From: Vairimorpha ceranae
Lineage: Eukaryota; Microsporidia; Nosematidae
NCBI RefSeq assembly: GCF_000988165.1
Contig: NW_020169321.1
Coordinates: 1 to 52,178 of the forward strand
DNA length: 52,178 bases
Direction of reading: 5' to 3'
Both the position numbers and the translations under genes were made by a program. Below the pieces are notes generated by a model. It was given only the letters and a program-made list of their open reading frames with translations. It was not told the origin of the DNA and ran no database searches. Below are positions 20,450 to 31,676 of this stretch, piece after piece. The first letter of the stretch is position 1, and every line of letters starts with the position of its first letter.

Positions 20450-20600
20450 TATATGTAAAAAACGAACAGTAGAAAAATCAAAAGCTTTTTTTATATTTAG
20501 TAAGCTCAAAACTTATTAAATGTACTAATATAATTAATAGCACATAATTTAGTATATATATTAAATTGTGTAAAAGTAAGAGAAAATATCTGAAAATTTT

Positions 20601-20662
20601 ATATTACACCAATTAGCTTGGTAAAGTTTAATATATTACACCAATTAACTTAGTAAAGTTTT
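20601..20662. repeat. Direct repeat, two copies of about 32 bp
   Basis: ATATTACACCAATTAGCTTG followed by GTAAAGTTTA, and again ATATTACACCAATTAACTTA followed by GTAAAGTTTT. The rest of 20450-21042 has no gene. Confidence 0.75.
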
Positions 20663-21042
20663 ATTTTAATTATTTCAAAATAACTAAATTTTCCGCAACG
20701 TAGATATTATGTCTCCTAAAGAAAAATCTTAAAGTAGTATTAAAATTATTAATAGTATACATTAAAAATATAAATAACAATTGATAAAATAAAGGATGAA
20801 TACTGACATATCCTCCTGAAAGGGATTGTTCTACAATAAATTTTATTTTTAAAATGATTTATTTCTCTTATCGGGAGTGATATTATACCAGATTGAGGTG
20901 ATCTTTATTTATGGTAATATTTTAATTTAATGTATGTCAAATGTCGAGGCTTTTGGCATTTTATAATATTGGCTTTAATTAAAGATTTCACCATAAATAC
21001 AAACATAACATTGATTTTTATACTCAATATAAGATCTATAAC

Positions 21043-21468
21043 TTAATCACTGGATTCTCCACTTATTAAACTAACAAATATTTTGAGTGCACTTAAAAAA
21101 CTAAGGCCATTAAATATCGAAAAAACAAGAGCTATTATAATTAATACTTGAATATACGTATACCACACAGCGTTATATAAAATGAGTGCGTAAAATGCAA
21201 GGAAAGTTAATATTATAAAAGAAATTATTTGTAACGTTATCGAATGTTTCTTTATAAAATTTTCAAATCGATTATCCGTTGAAAAATCATTATGTTGAGG
21301 TAAGGGTTGCATCCTAATGCCCGTAATTAAATTATCCTCGACTTGAACAAAATGACCTGCTGGATTTCTAATACCATCATTGTTTATTTCGACATCTAAA
21401 GGGACAGATATTGTTGTATACTCATGTGTATAAGCTAAAAAGTTGAAGGGAAATACAATTGTAAACAT
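21043..21468 (-). CDS. Small secreted/membrane protein B2 (141 aa)
   Basis: Start at 21468 is preceded by CCCC three bases upstream. Paralog of B1: signal-like MFTIVFPFNFLAYTHEY, polar region with SVPLDVEINNDGIRN, the block PLPQHNDFSTDNRF, and two hydrophobic spans (about 80-100 and 104-126). The tail ISGESSD is acidic where B1 is basic. The reading frame is intact and the spacing conserved, so both copies are probably functional. Same strand as C2, which lies 1.9 kb upstream. Function unknown. Confidence 0.75.
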   Translation of the reverse strand: MFTIVFPFNFLAYTHEYTTISVPLDVEINNDGIRNPAGHFVQVEDNLITGIRMQPLPQHNDFSTDNRFENFIKKHSITLQIISFIILTFLAFYALILYNAVWYTYIQVLIIIALVFSIFNGLSFLSALKIFVSLISGESSD

Positions 21469-23338
21469 AAGGGGAATTGAAAACCATTATTTATTATTTT
21501 AATTAAAGTAATTATCTTTTATTTTATGTAGTTTAATAAAGGCTTTAAATTTGTAATTGTAAATTATTTTTTTACTTTTTTTAATTTTAGTAATTAAAAT
21601 TTGATAAATGAAAAAATAATTAAACATGAAATAGTTTTTCACTTTATTTATAGTTGTAATACGTGATTTTATATGTATGTATTTGTAAAAGTATATTCTT
21701 TACAAATTGTGACATCAAAAATTTGTTGAGTATATTTAAAGGATTTTTAGGATCATAGATACAAATCAACTTACTAATGAAAATTTTTAGAAAAATAAAT
21801 GATCTTGTGGTATCTTACAAGTGTTATAAGTTTAGTTTTTGTGAACTTTTACTTAATTAATTTGTTTGTTTCGTTTTTTGATTTGTTTAAGGTTTTAAAA
21901 CATAAAAAGTAGACAATGTTGAATGTGTTTAACGCCATAGTCTAGTTTGTTTTTTTTAGTTTATTGTTTGTTAGGAAACTGAGAAAAAACTATAAAGATA
22001 AAGTTTATTTTTATCCCTAATTAGTTTTTAAATCTAAAGATCTACACTGAGCAGAACCAGGCTAGAAAGAGTTATACCAGATTAGGTAAGAAGGAGCTTT
22101 TGAATAAAAAGTTATTAAATAAATATGTTTTAGAAACGTACTTTCACTTTCTCTTTGAATACGCCAGATATAATTATCTCTTTAAAAATGACAACGTAGG
22201 CTAGCAGTTTTAACAAGCAGTGTATTAAATTATACTACTAAATTATTTAAATTGAGTAATTAACATGAGAATAATGTAGATACTAGAAAGTAAATGTGGA
22301 TTTTTAAAGTTTTTCGTAATCATACTTTGGCATTTTTTTAGCTTTAAAATATTTTTAACGAATTATATTGTAAATTATTACATAACGTTTGTTTGAGCTA
22401 ATAAATGTTTACATACTAAAACATAAAATTGCACTACAAAAAAGGTCTATTTTAATTGCACAAATCTAAAAATCAAAGTTAATTAATATTGCATCATGTG
22501 CATGAAGCATGTTAATGTTTTAAACTTTTAAAAAAATGTGCAATATAAAATTTAAGCATTAAACGACTTATAATATAAGTTTAAATAATAAAGATTTTCT
22601 TTTCTTCGTTACAATTAAACAATTTTAATGAATTAAATTTGACAAAGAACGTTGTTAATGTAAAATTTATATTAAAGCAAAAGTTTTTATTTTAAACAAA
22701 TAACTTAAACATCTTGTTTACTAAAAACAAATTTTTGTTGTATAAATTAATAACATATTATTAGATAAGTTTTAAATATTCTAAGTGAAAAAAATAAATA
22801 CGATCTAAATCCAAATATTGTGGTTATTACAAAAAGGCTGGCCAAGATCTGATGGTGATTTCTGAAAGCGAGAAGAACTATTTTTATTAGACATATATTA
22901 TTTATTGAAACTTATTAAATATTTTTCTTTTTTGATCTGAAACATAAGGTTGCAGATCGTTCTCAAACGTTTCAGCTTAAAAGTTTGGGTCTTGTGATTG
23001 GCGGAGTAGAGGCCATCGGTAACAGTATTAAATGTAATAGCTCGATGTGCGTAGTAATTAAGCAACTTTGATGTATACAAATATTATAAATTTTTACGAC
23101 ACCACGATGATTAATTTAGTAATACTTCTAAAGCGACTTTAAAAGTTTTAAAAAACTGAAAGCAGAATAAAACACAAAAAATAAAGAAGATTATTTTTAT
23201 GTTATTGATGATCACTAAGCAAATAAGATGACAACGTTGTTATTAATAAATTTTTAACTACAATACAAATATCAATATTTGTATACATCTCAAGATAATT
23301 AAGATTTGTTAAATAAAAAGCTCATTTTAAATTTTTAT
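21469..23338. other. Spacer of the second duplicate, with private insertions
   Basis: Homologous in pieces to 8884-10130 and 13650-13739. About 340 bp near 21840-22170 and about 205 bp at 22822-23028 have no counterpart in copy one. No gene is supported. Confidence 0.55.
22182..22204 (+). mobile_element. Helitron-like 3' tail, isolated
   Basis: TTTAAAAATGACAACGTAGG followed by CTAG (22201-22204), at the position homologous to the fossil at 9245-9271. The hairpin is lost but CTAG is kept. Confidence 0.4.
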
Positions 23339-23707
23339 TCAAGCCTGTGACCGTACAACCGGCCTACATTCCGAAAGCCTATACATTAAAAGACAAAGAA
23401 TAAAAAAAATTATATCTGCCAGAAAAATAAAACCAAAAAAACACATATCTATAAAACGACCGGCGTACAGTGAAAATCCAATGCAAAATGCAGAAATCAA
23501 GCCAAGAACTATAAATAAAAAAAGTGAAATGCACATAAGAGATTTACTACAAAAAATGTCTGTTCTTGGCTCATACATTAAGACTGGTGTTCGAACAGCA
23601 ACATAAGTTTGATCCATCCTTCTAATATGATCTTCTAATTCTCCTTTAATAGTTCCTTTAAGTATACTTAGTAGCGTAAATATTATTAAAAACTGGTTTA
23701 ACTTCAT
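23339..23707 (-). CDS. Small secreted/membrane protein C2 (122 aa)
   Basis: Start at 23707 preceded by CCCC four bases upstream. Signal-like MKLNQFLIIFTLLSILKGTI, polar segment with MYEPRTDIFCSKSL, two hydrophobic spans (about 58-81 and 89-110), and tail ECRPVVRSQA. Paralog of C1; frame intact. Encoded 1.9 kb upstream of B2 on the same strand, as C1 is relative to B1. Function unknown. Confidence 0.8.
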   Translation of the reverse strand: MKLNQFLIIFTLLSILKGTIKGELEDHIRRMDQTYVAVRTPVLMYEPRTDIFCSKSLMCISLFLFIVLGLISAFCIGFSLYAGRFIDMCFFGFIFLADIIFFILCLLMYRLSECRPVVRSQA

Positions 23708-24452
23708 GTTGGGGTAAGCATAAAGATTTTATATTTAATTTATTAAACACCGTTTTTGTAAAATTTATTAAAATTTATTAAAAAGTTTAAAACTTTGAAA
23801 AATCCGCCAAAGTAATTTTCTAAAATTATAACATTTAATTTATTTTAAATAAAATAATACCTTACAATAAAACAATTTAATTACTGACAACTTTTTGAAT
23901 TTTTTTAATTAAAATAGTTAAAAATAAGAATTTAAACAATATTTCACATTCAAACAGATTTCTATTTTAACAATGTACTAGTCATTTTATTGTTTAAATA
24001 TCTTTATTTAGGCATATTGTTTTTATGTTTTAAGTTCAGTTCTATAGACTTATTATATTTAAATTTTTATTTTTGAAATAAAAATAACCAAAATTTACTA
24101 TAAATTCAAAAAATAAATAAATTATTTTTATTATAAATCTTACTTTGCCTTAATATTATAAACATAAAGTAAATAAAAATGCTAAAATAATAAACACACA
24201 TAAAAATTGTACATACATTTTTAAAAATTCCTTTCATTTCAGTTTTAATCTCAACTACTTTGGTTATTAAAATTCTGTATGCATCTTATAAAAAATAGTA
24301 AATACTTAATAAAGAAATATTAAGCAGTAGCTCATCAATAAAAAGATAAACATCTTAAAATATGCATACAATATAAATATATAATACTATTAAACATACG
24401 ATACAAATATAACAAAAATAAAAAATTAAATGTATTTCAATGCCTCTACCCC
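23708..24452. other. Upstream region of C2 and leader of the E2 gene
   Basis: To about 24285 it is homologous to 14106-14740 upstream of C1. The last bases carry CTACCCC (24446-24452), the start signal of the following E2 gene on the opposite strand. No gene seen. Confidence 0.55.
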
Positions 24453-24881
24453 ATGGTCTTGTCATTTTGTGAGTTTAGGATAAAAAATGAATTGACATCA
24501 TTAGTGTTATTAGAAAACACTTCATACACTATCTCATATTCACCACCTATTATAAACTACGTTATGTATATAAAATCAGGCTTATACAAAAATAGATCTT
24601 TATCTTTTACTATCTCTTTTCCACAGGAATATCCTTTTGCATCTCCTAAAATAAAATGCAATACAAAAATATTTCATCCCTCCATAGATGAAGAAGGTAA
24701 CACATGTCTTGAGATTTTGAGACTTAACTGGAAGTGTACTTATGGTATACAAAATATATTTATAAATTTATACACAATTTTTATAAATCTGGACTGTGAT
24801 ACACCGTTAAATACTGAGGCAGGAGATTTAATGATAAGAAACTGGGATGAATTTGTAAGTAAAGTAAATACATACAAATAA
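24453..24881 (+). CDS. E2 conjugating enzyme, Ubc12-like (142 aa)
   Basis: ATG at 24453 directly follows CCCC. UBC fold throughout: beta strands with YIKSGLYKNRSLSFTISFP, then EYPFASPKIKC, IFHPSIDEEGNTCLEIL with catalytic Cys85, LNWK, and the helical tail DTPLNTEAGDLM. The run of HP-x-ID-EGN-x-CL-x-IL-R-x-W-K followed by DxPLNxEA is closest to NEDD8-conjugating Ubc12, though Ubc9/other E2s cannot be excluded without alignment. The usual HPN is HPS here (Ser77). Slightly short, lacking an extended N-terminus. Converges with the RING gene 123 bp downstream. Confidence 0.85.
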   Translation: MVLSFCEFRIKNELTSLVLLENTSYTISYSPPIINYVMYIKSGLYKNRSLSFTISFPQEYPFASPKIKCNTKIFHPSIDEEGNTCLEILRLNWKCTYGIQNIFINLYTIFINLDCDTPLNTEAGDLMIRNWDEFVSKVNTYK

Positions 24882-25004
24882 AAAATTTTGATATATTACA
24901 GTTTTTTACATGTTGAATTGGTACACTTCTATTGTATATTTTTATTGTATAAATATCCTTCTTTACATGTTAACCAAAATTTTAATATGTGATAATTTAA
25001 AAAT

Positions 25005-25454
25005 CTAAAATATCTTTTCTCTACATGTTGGACAGGTCTTATGTCTCGTAATCCATGGTACCACACATTTTGAATGGAAAAAGTGTGCACATTTTAATGT
25101 GATTATTTTATTATTTCCTGTAAAATATGAGAAGCATATTCCGCATGTATCTTGATCTTTTTTATTTATTAAATTTTTATAAAATGTACTTTTATAGTTT
25201 TTAATATTATTAATTTTTATATTTTGTAATTCTATATTCTCATTAATCTCATTTATAATTTCTATATCATTATCTATACATAATGATTGATGTGTATTAT
25301 TATCCACAATATGTGGACTAGACACTTCTATATCATCTTCATAATCAAAATTGACTAGATTAAAAGGACACATTTCAAAAATACAAGTGTCTATAAAAGT
25401 ATTCTCATCAGAACAAAAGTAATCTTCATCATCAAAATCACTAGATATTTCCAT
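25005..25454 (-). CDS. RING-H2 finger protein, probable E3 ligase (149 aa)
   Basis: C-terminal C3H2C3 RING: C104-x2-C107...C122-x-H124-x2-H127-x2-C130...C141-x2-C144, with the typical HSKCVVPWI and CPTCR. Residues 1-100 are acidic (SDFDDEDYF) and disordered-looking, with no membrane span. Start at 25454 with TCC four bases further upstream, a weak version of the CCC signal. Family knowledge: recruits an E2 and transfers ubiquitin. Substrate unknown. Confidence 0.85.
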   Translation of the reverse strand: MEISSDFDDEDYFCSDENTFIDTCIFEMCPFNLVNFDYEDDIEVSSPHIVDNNTHQSLCIDNDIEIINEINENIELQNIKINNIKNYKSTFYKNLINKKDQDTCGICFSYFTGNNKIITLKCAHFFHSKCVVPWITRHKTCPTCREKIF

Positions 25455-25502
25455 ATTAAGGATTAAAAAATAAGATTTATTATTTTCATAAGAAACAGGA
25501 TA

Positions 25503-25718
25503 TTTTATATTTTGTAAAATTTATATGTTTACTATTTCCTCTATTTATGCATAAAAATATTTTTTAAAAATAACAAACAAATTTTATATTTTGTAAAACT
25601 TATATGTTTACTATTTCCTCTATTTATGCATGAAAATATTTCATTTTTTGTAAAACTTATATGTTTACTATTTCCTCTATTTATGCATAAAAATATTTTT
25701 TAAAAATAACGAACAAAC
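25503..25718. repeat. Tandem repeat, three copies of 61-78 bp
   Basis: Each copy has TTTTGTAAAACTTATATG, TTTACTATTTCCTCTATTTA and TGCATAAAAATATTTTTTAA; the middle copy is shortened. Single weak echoes (TTATGCATGAAAAT) occur near 26670. It lies just upstream of the RING gene. Confidence 0.8.
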
Positions 25719-26898
25719 AAATTATATAAATTTTACAAACAAACTAAAATATAAAGCAAGTAACTAAATAAATATTATTGTAAACAAATAATAATTTATG
25801 GTTTACTATAGGTAACTATATTTCATATTTTTAAACTAGCAAGATCATAAAATTAACATTTTGCTTTAATATAAATTGTTATTTTAAATCCTAAACATAA
25901 GCATATGAAATTAACCAAAGAGAAATTTAATTATTTAAAAAAATCTTCGATATTTATTTTCTCCTTAAAAATTTAATAGTCAATTCAAATATACTATCAT
26001 TACAGTCGTAAAATATAAATTATGTAACCTTTAATGTATTTTATAAAAACTTAATTAAATTTATCTTACATTTTAAAAATACAAAATAAGAAATTTTTGC
26101 TTACTTTTGATACACTATTATTTTTTTATATAGAAGGTTAAAGTTCTTAGTACATTTTTCAAAGTTATATCATTCAAACTTAAAATGAAAAATCTAATTA
26201 AATTTAAGTCAATCTAACAATTATACCACAATAACTTATTATATAAATTAATATAAATGTTTTTTCATTTATCAGATTATTATAAATTAAAAATTATTCA
26301 CTTATCTAAGTAAAATTTATATATATAGTTAAACAACACATCCTTAATATTTTGTATTTAGATTTTTATATTAAGATAATTTTACACGTTTAATATTTTC
26401 TCTATTATCTTTATTTATATTTACTGTTTTATACATAAAATAATCGGATTTTTTATATTTACAACTTTTCTGTTAATGACTACATTACTTCACATAATTA
26501 TATTTACTTGGTATTCTTATACGTTAACTTTAAATGTTCTTTATAGACCCTTAAAATAATTTTTATATTTAAAATAATATACATTAATATGTGATTCCAT
26601 AAATAGTAATTTAATTTATCCTTTTTTGATACATTGTATATTTCTTATTTCTTCTTTTCTTATCAATTGTTTATGCATGAAAATTTTTAAATAGATACAT
26701 TTTTTTAAATAGGTTGTAAACAAATATAAATAAATTATAATATATTAAATCATAAAAGTAAATACAGAAAAGAGTCTTTTAATTAACAACCAAATTAATT
26801 AAATTATATTTTTAATTTATAGTTTATTTTTTGTCTCCTTTTTAATTTTCATTGTTTTTTATATTTTTTAATCTAAAAATTTTAACCCTCATCTATAA
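25719..26898. other. Long AT-rich intergenic region
   Basis: No gene, no transposon homology. Ends with AACCCTCATCTATAA before the homeobox ATG. Confidence 0.55.
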
Positions 26899-27939
26899 AT
26901 GAATTCTGAAAATTATAACAATAATAGGGAATTAGATTATAATAAGAAAGATAATGGATATCAGAGTTACAAAGACAAGTTTACAAATGAAGAAGATAAA
27001 GATATGTTGTATGACAATGAAAACTATTCTAATGAGATGGCTTATAAATCTAATGATGTGTCTTATAAATCTAATGAAATGTCTTATAAAGAGAACAGCA
27101 TGTCATTTAAGAACGAATCTCCAAATGATCCATTTATGATTAAACATAGAAAACGTACATCTAAAAAGCAATTAGAAGTGTTAGAAAAAACATTTGAGAC
27201 TTGTATTAGACCAGATAGTAAAACAAGGAAGAAATTGGGGGATCAACTTAATATGACTCCTAGAGCGGTACAAATATGGTTTCAGAACAGAAGAGCTAAA
27301 ATTAAGAAGTTAAGCGGTGAATATAAATCCAGTAAAAAGAAAGCAATAAAAAAGACTAAGAAAAATAACCAAGTAGCAGAATCAAATCAATATTATGATG
27401 AAAATAATTATGCTGGATCTTATATTAATAGTAAGAGAATGTATGATGGACACTATATGGCTGAACCATCTCCTTATGTAACAGATCCTTCTCAATATCG
27501 TACAGGTAGAATGTACATGGACTATGACAATAAACATCACGAGATAAATAAAGTACATTATGATCCAAATGATATGTATTCTATGAATAAGTCAAAGTAT
27601 GATATGAATCATTATAATGATCATCAATATGATATGAGTAGATACACTGTTTCTCATCCTTATATGGAGGCTAGTAATTATCAAGATTCAAACTTTGTTA
27701 ATGATGGAAGATACAACACTGAACTGTACGGTAACTATATGAATTCGTATTACTATGGGAATAATGCCTATAAATATAACGGTGAACAAGAGGAGGGTTA
27801 TCCTAATCATGACGAATATTATTATAAAATGGGACAGAATGGAATGGGGTATTATCCTCAACAAGGTGGTGGATATTATTATGTAGACGAAAATACTAAT
27901 GAAAATAATAGCGAATTTGTTGATAAACATGATAAATAA
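26899..27939 (+). CDS. Homeodomain transcription factor (346 aa)
   Basis: ATG at 26899 preceded by CCC (26885-26887). Homeodomain at residues about 82-140: KHRKRTSKKQLEVLEKTFE in helix 1, then RKKLGDQLNMTPRAVQIWFQ and NRRAKIKK (recognition helix W-F-Q-N-R-R with Asn130). Residues 45-72 are four 7-residue repeats of the type NEMSYKS. The C-terminal 200 residues are rich in Tyr, Asn, Met and Asp, with a GGGYYY stretch near the end, likely disordered. Typical (non-TALE) spacing, like fungal Pho2-type proteins. Nuclear DNA-binding regulator; targets unknown. Confidence 0.9.
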   Translation: MNSENYNNNRELDYNKKDNGYQSYKDKFTNEEDKDMLYDNENYSNEMAYKSNDVSYKSNEMSYKENSMSFKNESPNDPFMIKHRKRTSKKQLEVLEKTFETCIRPDSKTRKKLGDQLNMTPRAVQIWFQNRRAKIKKLSGEYKSSKKKAIKKTKKNNQVAESNQYYDENNYAGSYINSKRMYDGHYMAEPSPYVTDPSQYRTGRMYMDYDNKHHEINKVHYDPNDMYSMNKSKYDMNHYNDHQYDMSRYTVSHPYMEASNYQDSNFVNDGRYNTELYGNYMNSYYYGNNAYKYNGEQEEGYPNHDEYYYKMGQNGMGYYPQQGGGYYYVDENTNENNSEFVDKHDK

Positions 27940-30149
27940 ATTAAATTTTTTAATTTGATTTTTTTGACAGTTTTGATTTAATTTGTTTTTCTTCAATTTG
28001 ATAAACATTCTATGAATATTTATCAACTTTATTTGTTACATAAAAAATTCTATTAATACACAAACCAATAAATACATGTATAGTTATAATAATTAGTGAA
28101 CAACAATAAAGTTTAATATAATTTATAACTAAACTAAAATATAGAATTAAATAATTATTTATATAACAAGATTTTAACAATTTAGTATTTAAAAATAATT
28201 TAAAAAAAATGACCTGTCTACTATTTTTAACAACATAAAATAAATAAAGATGAATTTATTTTATAAAAATTTAGTAAAAATTACAGTCTTCTTATTTTGG
28301 AACATATCATTAGCAAATGCAATATCTAATAATGTAATGCTATGACTTATTGAAAAACATAAAAAAGCTAATTAATACAAAATTGAAAGGTAATTTTTTA
28401 TTGTATAAAAAAAAATTGATTGATGACAAAAAATATTTTTAAAAAATTTATTATTTTATTTAAATTTAATTTTTCGTTACAATTTATATTTAAACATTAA
28501 TGGCAAAAAAAATATAAATTTAATTAAAAGTTTATAAAAAAGTTTAGCCAAAATTCTTTGATTTAAAAAATAAATTGCCCAGGATCTTAAAATATTTTGA
28601 AAATAGATGTTAAATGATGTACATTTACAAAAAAGTAAATTAAAGTTTAAAAATAAATAATTTAATTTATTTTTTTAATAAAATTGGTTTTTATTTTTAG
28701 AACTGTTTTTATTATTGTAAAAATCAAGGATATAATTAACATGCATATACTAGATACAGGTATGTTATACTTTAAATTTGAATAACTGACATTTATTTGT
28801 ATAAAAATAAATCTATAGTTTCGTCTATTATTGTAAAAAAGTTTCTACCGCTAATAGTGGATGGGTTTGATATAAAATATTTATAAACATTTTAAAGATT
28901 TATATTATGTGTATAAAAGGACAATTTTATATGAAAATATTTAAAAAAATATTAAATGAAAATAAGGTGTTGGTATAAAACATGGGTTTATTTATTATAA
29001 ATTATTAACTCACAACATGTCAGATATCTCATGATATAGGAAGATATCTTTGACATGTGTTGGTACCATTCCTACATAAGGATAAATAAACTTTTATTTG
29101 TAATATATAAAAAAATTCTTAATTATATTTTGTTTGTTCCATGAAAAAAACATAAGGAGTTTTAACTACAAAATATTTCAATCTTTTTCATTTTTTTTGT
29201 AAAAATAAATATTAAATGTAATAAAGGAGGTATTAAATTTTAATTCGTCAGTTATATATAATAAAAAGAGAATCTAAAAGCATTTATAGAGGAATTTCAA
29301 GGCTGTTAACTCTCAAAAAGATTGATGACCCTGACATATCGTTTGTGTTTAAAAAAAACGAGTTAACTGGATGGTAGCAAAGTAAAACTTTTGTATGTAG
29401 GAATCGTAAATTTTGACATGTCAAACATATTAATATATTTATATGTTTGACTTCTGACTATTAACTATTTTCTAATAAAAAAACTCGTTTTTAATTTCAT
29501 ATTGTAGAAACTGAATAAGGGATATATAACCTTTATAAGGATTTAAAACTAAAAGGTGGTTTTTACTTAAGAAAGGTCTATAAAAATTTTAAAATTTCGT
29601 TTGTTGAAAAAAAATATCCCCTGAAAGATAAAATAAAGAAAAGGCAATATCATAGCCTCCTATGGCAAAAAATAAAATGTAAATTATTTTATAAAAGTAA
29701 ACAGGATTGAGTTGAATGAAAATTACTTTAGTGGGGAGGCCTTAACCCAACTAACATGTGATTAAGACTTCCACCTAAATATGAGACGATAAATATTAAT
29801 AAAAGTATTATTGAAAGCTATTTAAGATCTGGGAGATAGTTCATGGGGCATTACAAGCAAAAATCAAAAACCAATACATTAATAAAAGTAATATGGTTTT
29901 AAGTATAGGTATACTTACTTACTATAATACTTATTTTTTGGTAAATACTATAGATAGTTAAAAGAGAATAAAAGAAAGTTGAAACAAAAATTAACAAAAC
30001 AACTTCAGCAGCTTCATTAGACTAAATAAAACACGATTTAAATATGGACTTGCCTGTTAAATAAAATATGGGCCTAAGAAGGCCAACGAACTTGCATCTC
30101 TCAATGCCATCCTGACTTAACTAGAGGTTAGAATGGAAGAGTGGTCAAA
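27940..30149. other. AT-rich spacer with small hairpins
   Basis: No gene. ACATGTCAGATATCT at about 29017 and its near-complement AGATATCTTTGACATGT at about 29041 can pair. GTCAAACATA...TATGTTTGAC forms a perfect 10-bp stem at 29420-29451. Sequence composition becomes less AT-rich from about 29230 toward the retrotransposon remnant. Confidence 0.5.
29420..29451. repeat. Perfect 10-bp hairpin
   Basis: GTCAAACATA (29420-29429) and TATGTTTGAC (29442-29451) separated by 12 nt. No T-run follows, so a terminator role is not supported. Confidence 0.6.
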
Positions 30150-30774
30150 GGACGTTCTACCAAGCCATATTAAATAGAAGGAAACAGATTCTGAGAGAAG
30201 ACAGGGATAGAATATCAGGGTTCTATAGAGAGAAGTTAAAGATTAGATGTCAATCTGATGATGAAGAAAAGATCAACAAAGGTGGTGGTAAACGAGGCAA
30301 GAAGTCCCACTATAGTAAGAGAATACAAACTAAAGAATTGCGTCAAGAAAATGAAGATCTTAGCTGAAATAGCAAGACTGATATCCTACAAAGATATTGT
30401 CAAGCAGGATGAAGTGAAAAAACATTTCTAAGAAGTCTGGACTCATATTAAAGATAGAGAAATTAGTGAAATTGGACCAATAAGAAAAGTATGCTCAACA
30501 AAAGTGGACATGACCGTTTTTAACTCAATAGACAATGCAGTTGGTAATGTAATCAACAATATCTTATGAAAGATGTGGCTAAACTGCTACAAGCATTTCA
30601 GATATGTTCCGAGAAATAGCAACAAAAGAAGCCAAGAAAAGCATATGGAAAGAAAGTATAGAGAAAATAATAGAAGACTTTACTAAATTAAACGAACTTA
30701 TAAATAAGTATAAAGAAAATAATATTAAGGATGGGGAAATGCACACGCAGAACATCCACAAAACCCATGAGACC

Positions 30775-31075
30775 GATTTGCTTCAGGTACTGTGGGACTC
30801 GAACCCGATTAAACCCCACCTCCTTAGACTACGGTGCATCAAGCTCCGCCGTACCCATTGGGCTTTGTCTTTAGGAGAATCTTTGGTCATCGGATAACCA
30901 CTTTGAACATATCCTTTTTCAGAGATATAATTCTCTGCAAAAATCTAGCAGCGGACAGGACAAAAGAGTCCGCACCCTTCTGGTCGATAAGAACAGAGTT
31001 TCCGAATCCCGTGTATAGCACCACGAGGACAACACTTTTAGTCTTCTATCCCAGGAGTAAAAAAATAATCAAAAA
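30775..31075 (-). repeat. SINE-like insertion with tRNA-like end, inside the LINE
   Basis: Read on the complement, about 30779-30849 gives GGTACGGCGGAGC, then GTAGTCTAAGGAGG (A-box-like), then GGGTTCGAGTCCCAC (B-box), then AGTACC. GGTACGG and CAGTACC pair as an acceptor-like stem with one mismatch. The anticodon arm is not recognisable and the A/B spacing is short, so it is not a functional tRNA. The unit is GC-richer than its surroundings and interrupts the LINE reading frame after residue LLQ of the 30604 frame. Confidence 0.45.
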
Positions 31076-31676
31076 GTCGATGAACAGAAAATTGTAGAAC
31101 TCCAAAAGTAGTTTAGATACTCAAACTTAATAATCTTAAAGATGTTAAAAAAATGGTCATATACATTAATAAAAGAATAATAATAAGCAGAAGAAAATCC
31201 AAAATCATTAAAGAAGAAGACTATCTAGAAAAACGAATAAAAAATTTGGGGTTTATCTAGTTCGATTCTAAAGAGACCTACAAAAAGATGTCAACGAACC
31301 AGAAGAAGCAATGAATGAGAGACTAAAGCATAAAAAAATTAAAAAATGCTGGTTAACATGTGGGAAGAAAATGAAGAAAGAATATGTATGCAGATTATCT
31401 ACTGAACTATAATTTAAAAATCGAGGAAGATCTTGTATTTTCCACCAAAGAAGAATTCATAGCTATATAAAGAGACTGCTTAGGAAGGAAGCGGTTGGGT
31501 CTAACCGAATATTTAACTTCTTCTTGAAAAAGATAGACACGATACATAGGGAACTGTATGCATGTTAAAAACATATGTATTGAAGGAAAAGAAGAAGGGT
31601 TGTTCTACAAAGGCATTACATATTTGATACTGAAAGGAACCTACATATCTGAAAATACTACCGCTAAATTATCCGT

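Noticed and set aside
30779..30849. Functional tRNA gene on the complement
   Set aside because: Acceptor mismatch, imperfect T-stem, short A-to-B spacing and no anticodon arm.
30604..31097. Frames of 97 and 87 aa
   Set aside because: They run across the junction between the LINE and the tRNA-like insertion; not genes.
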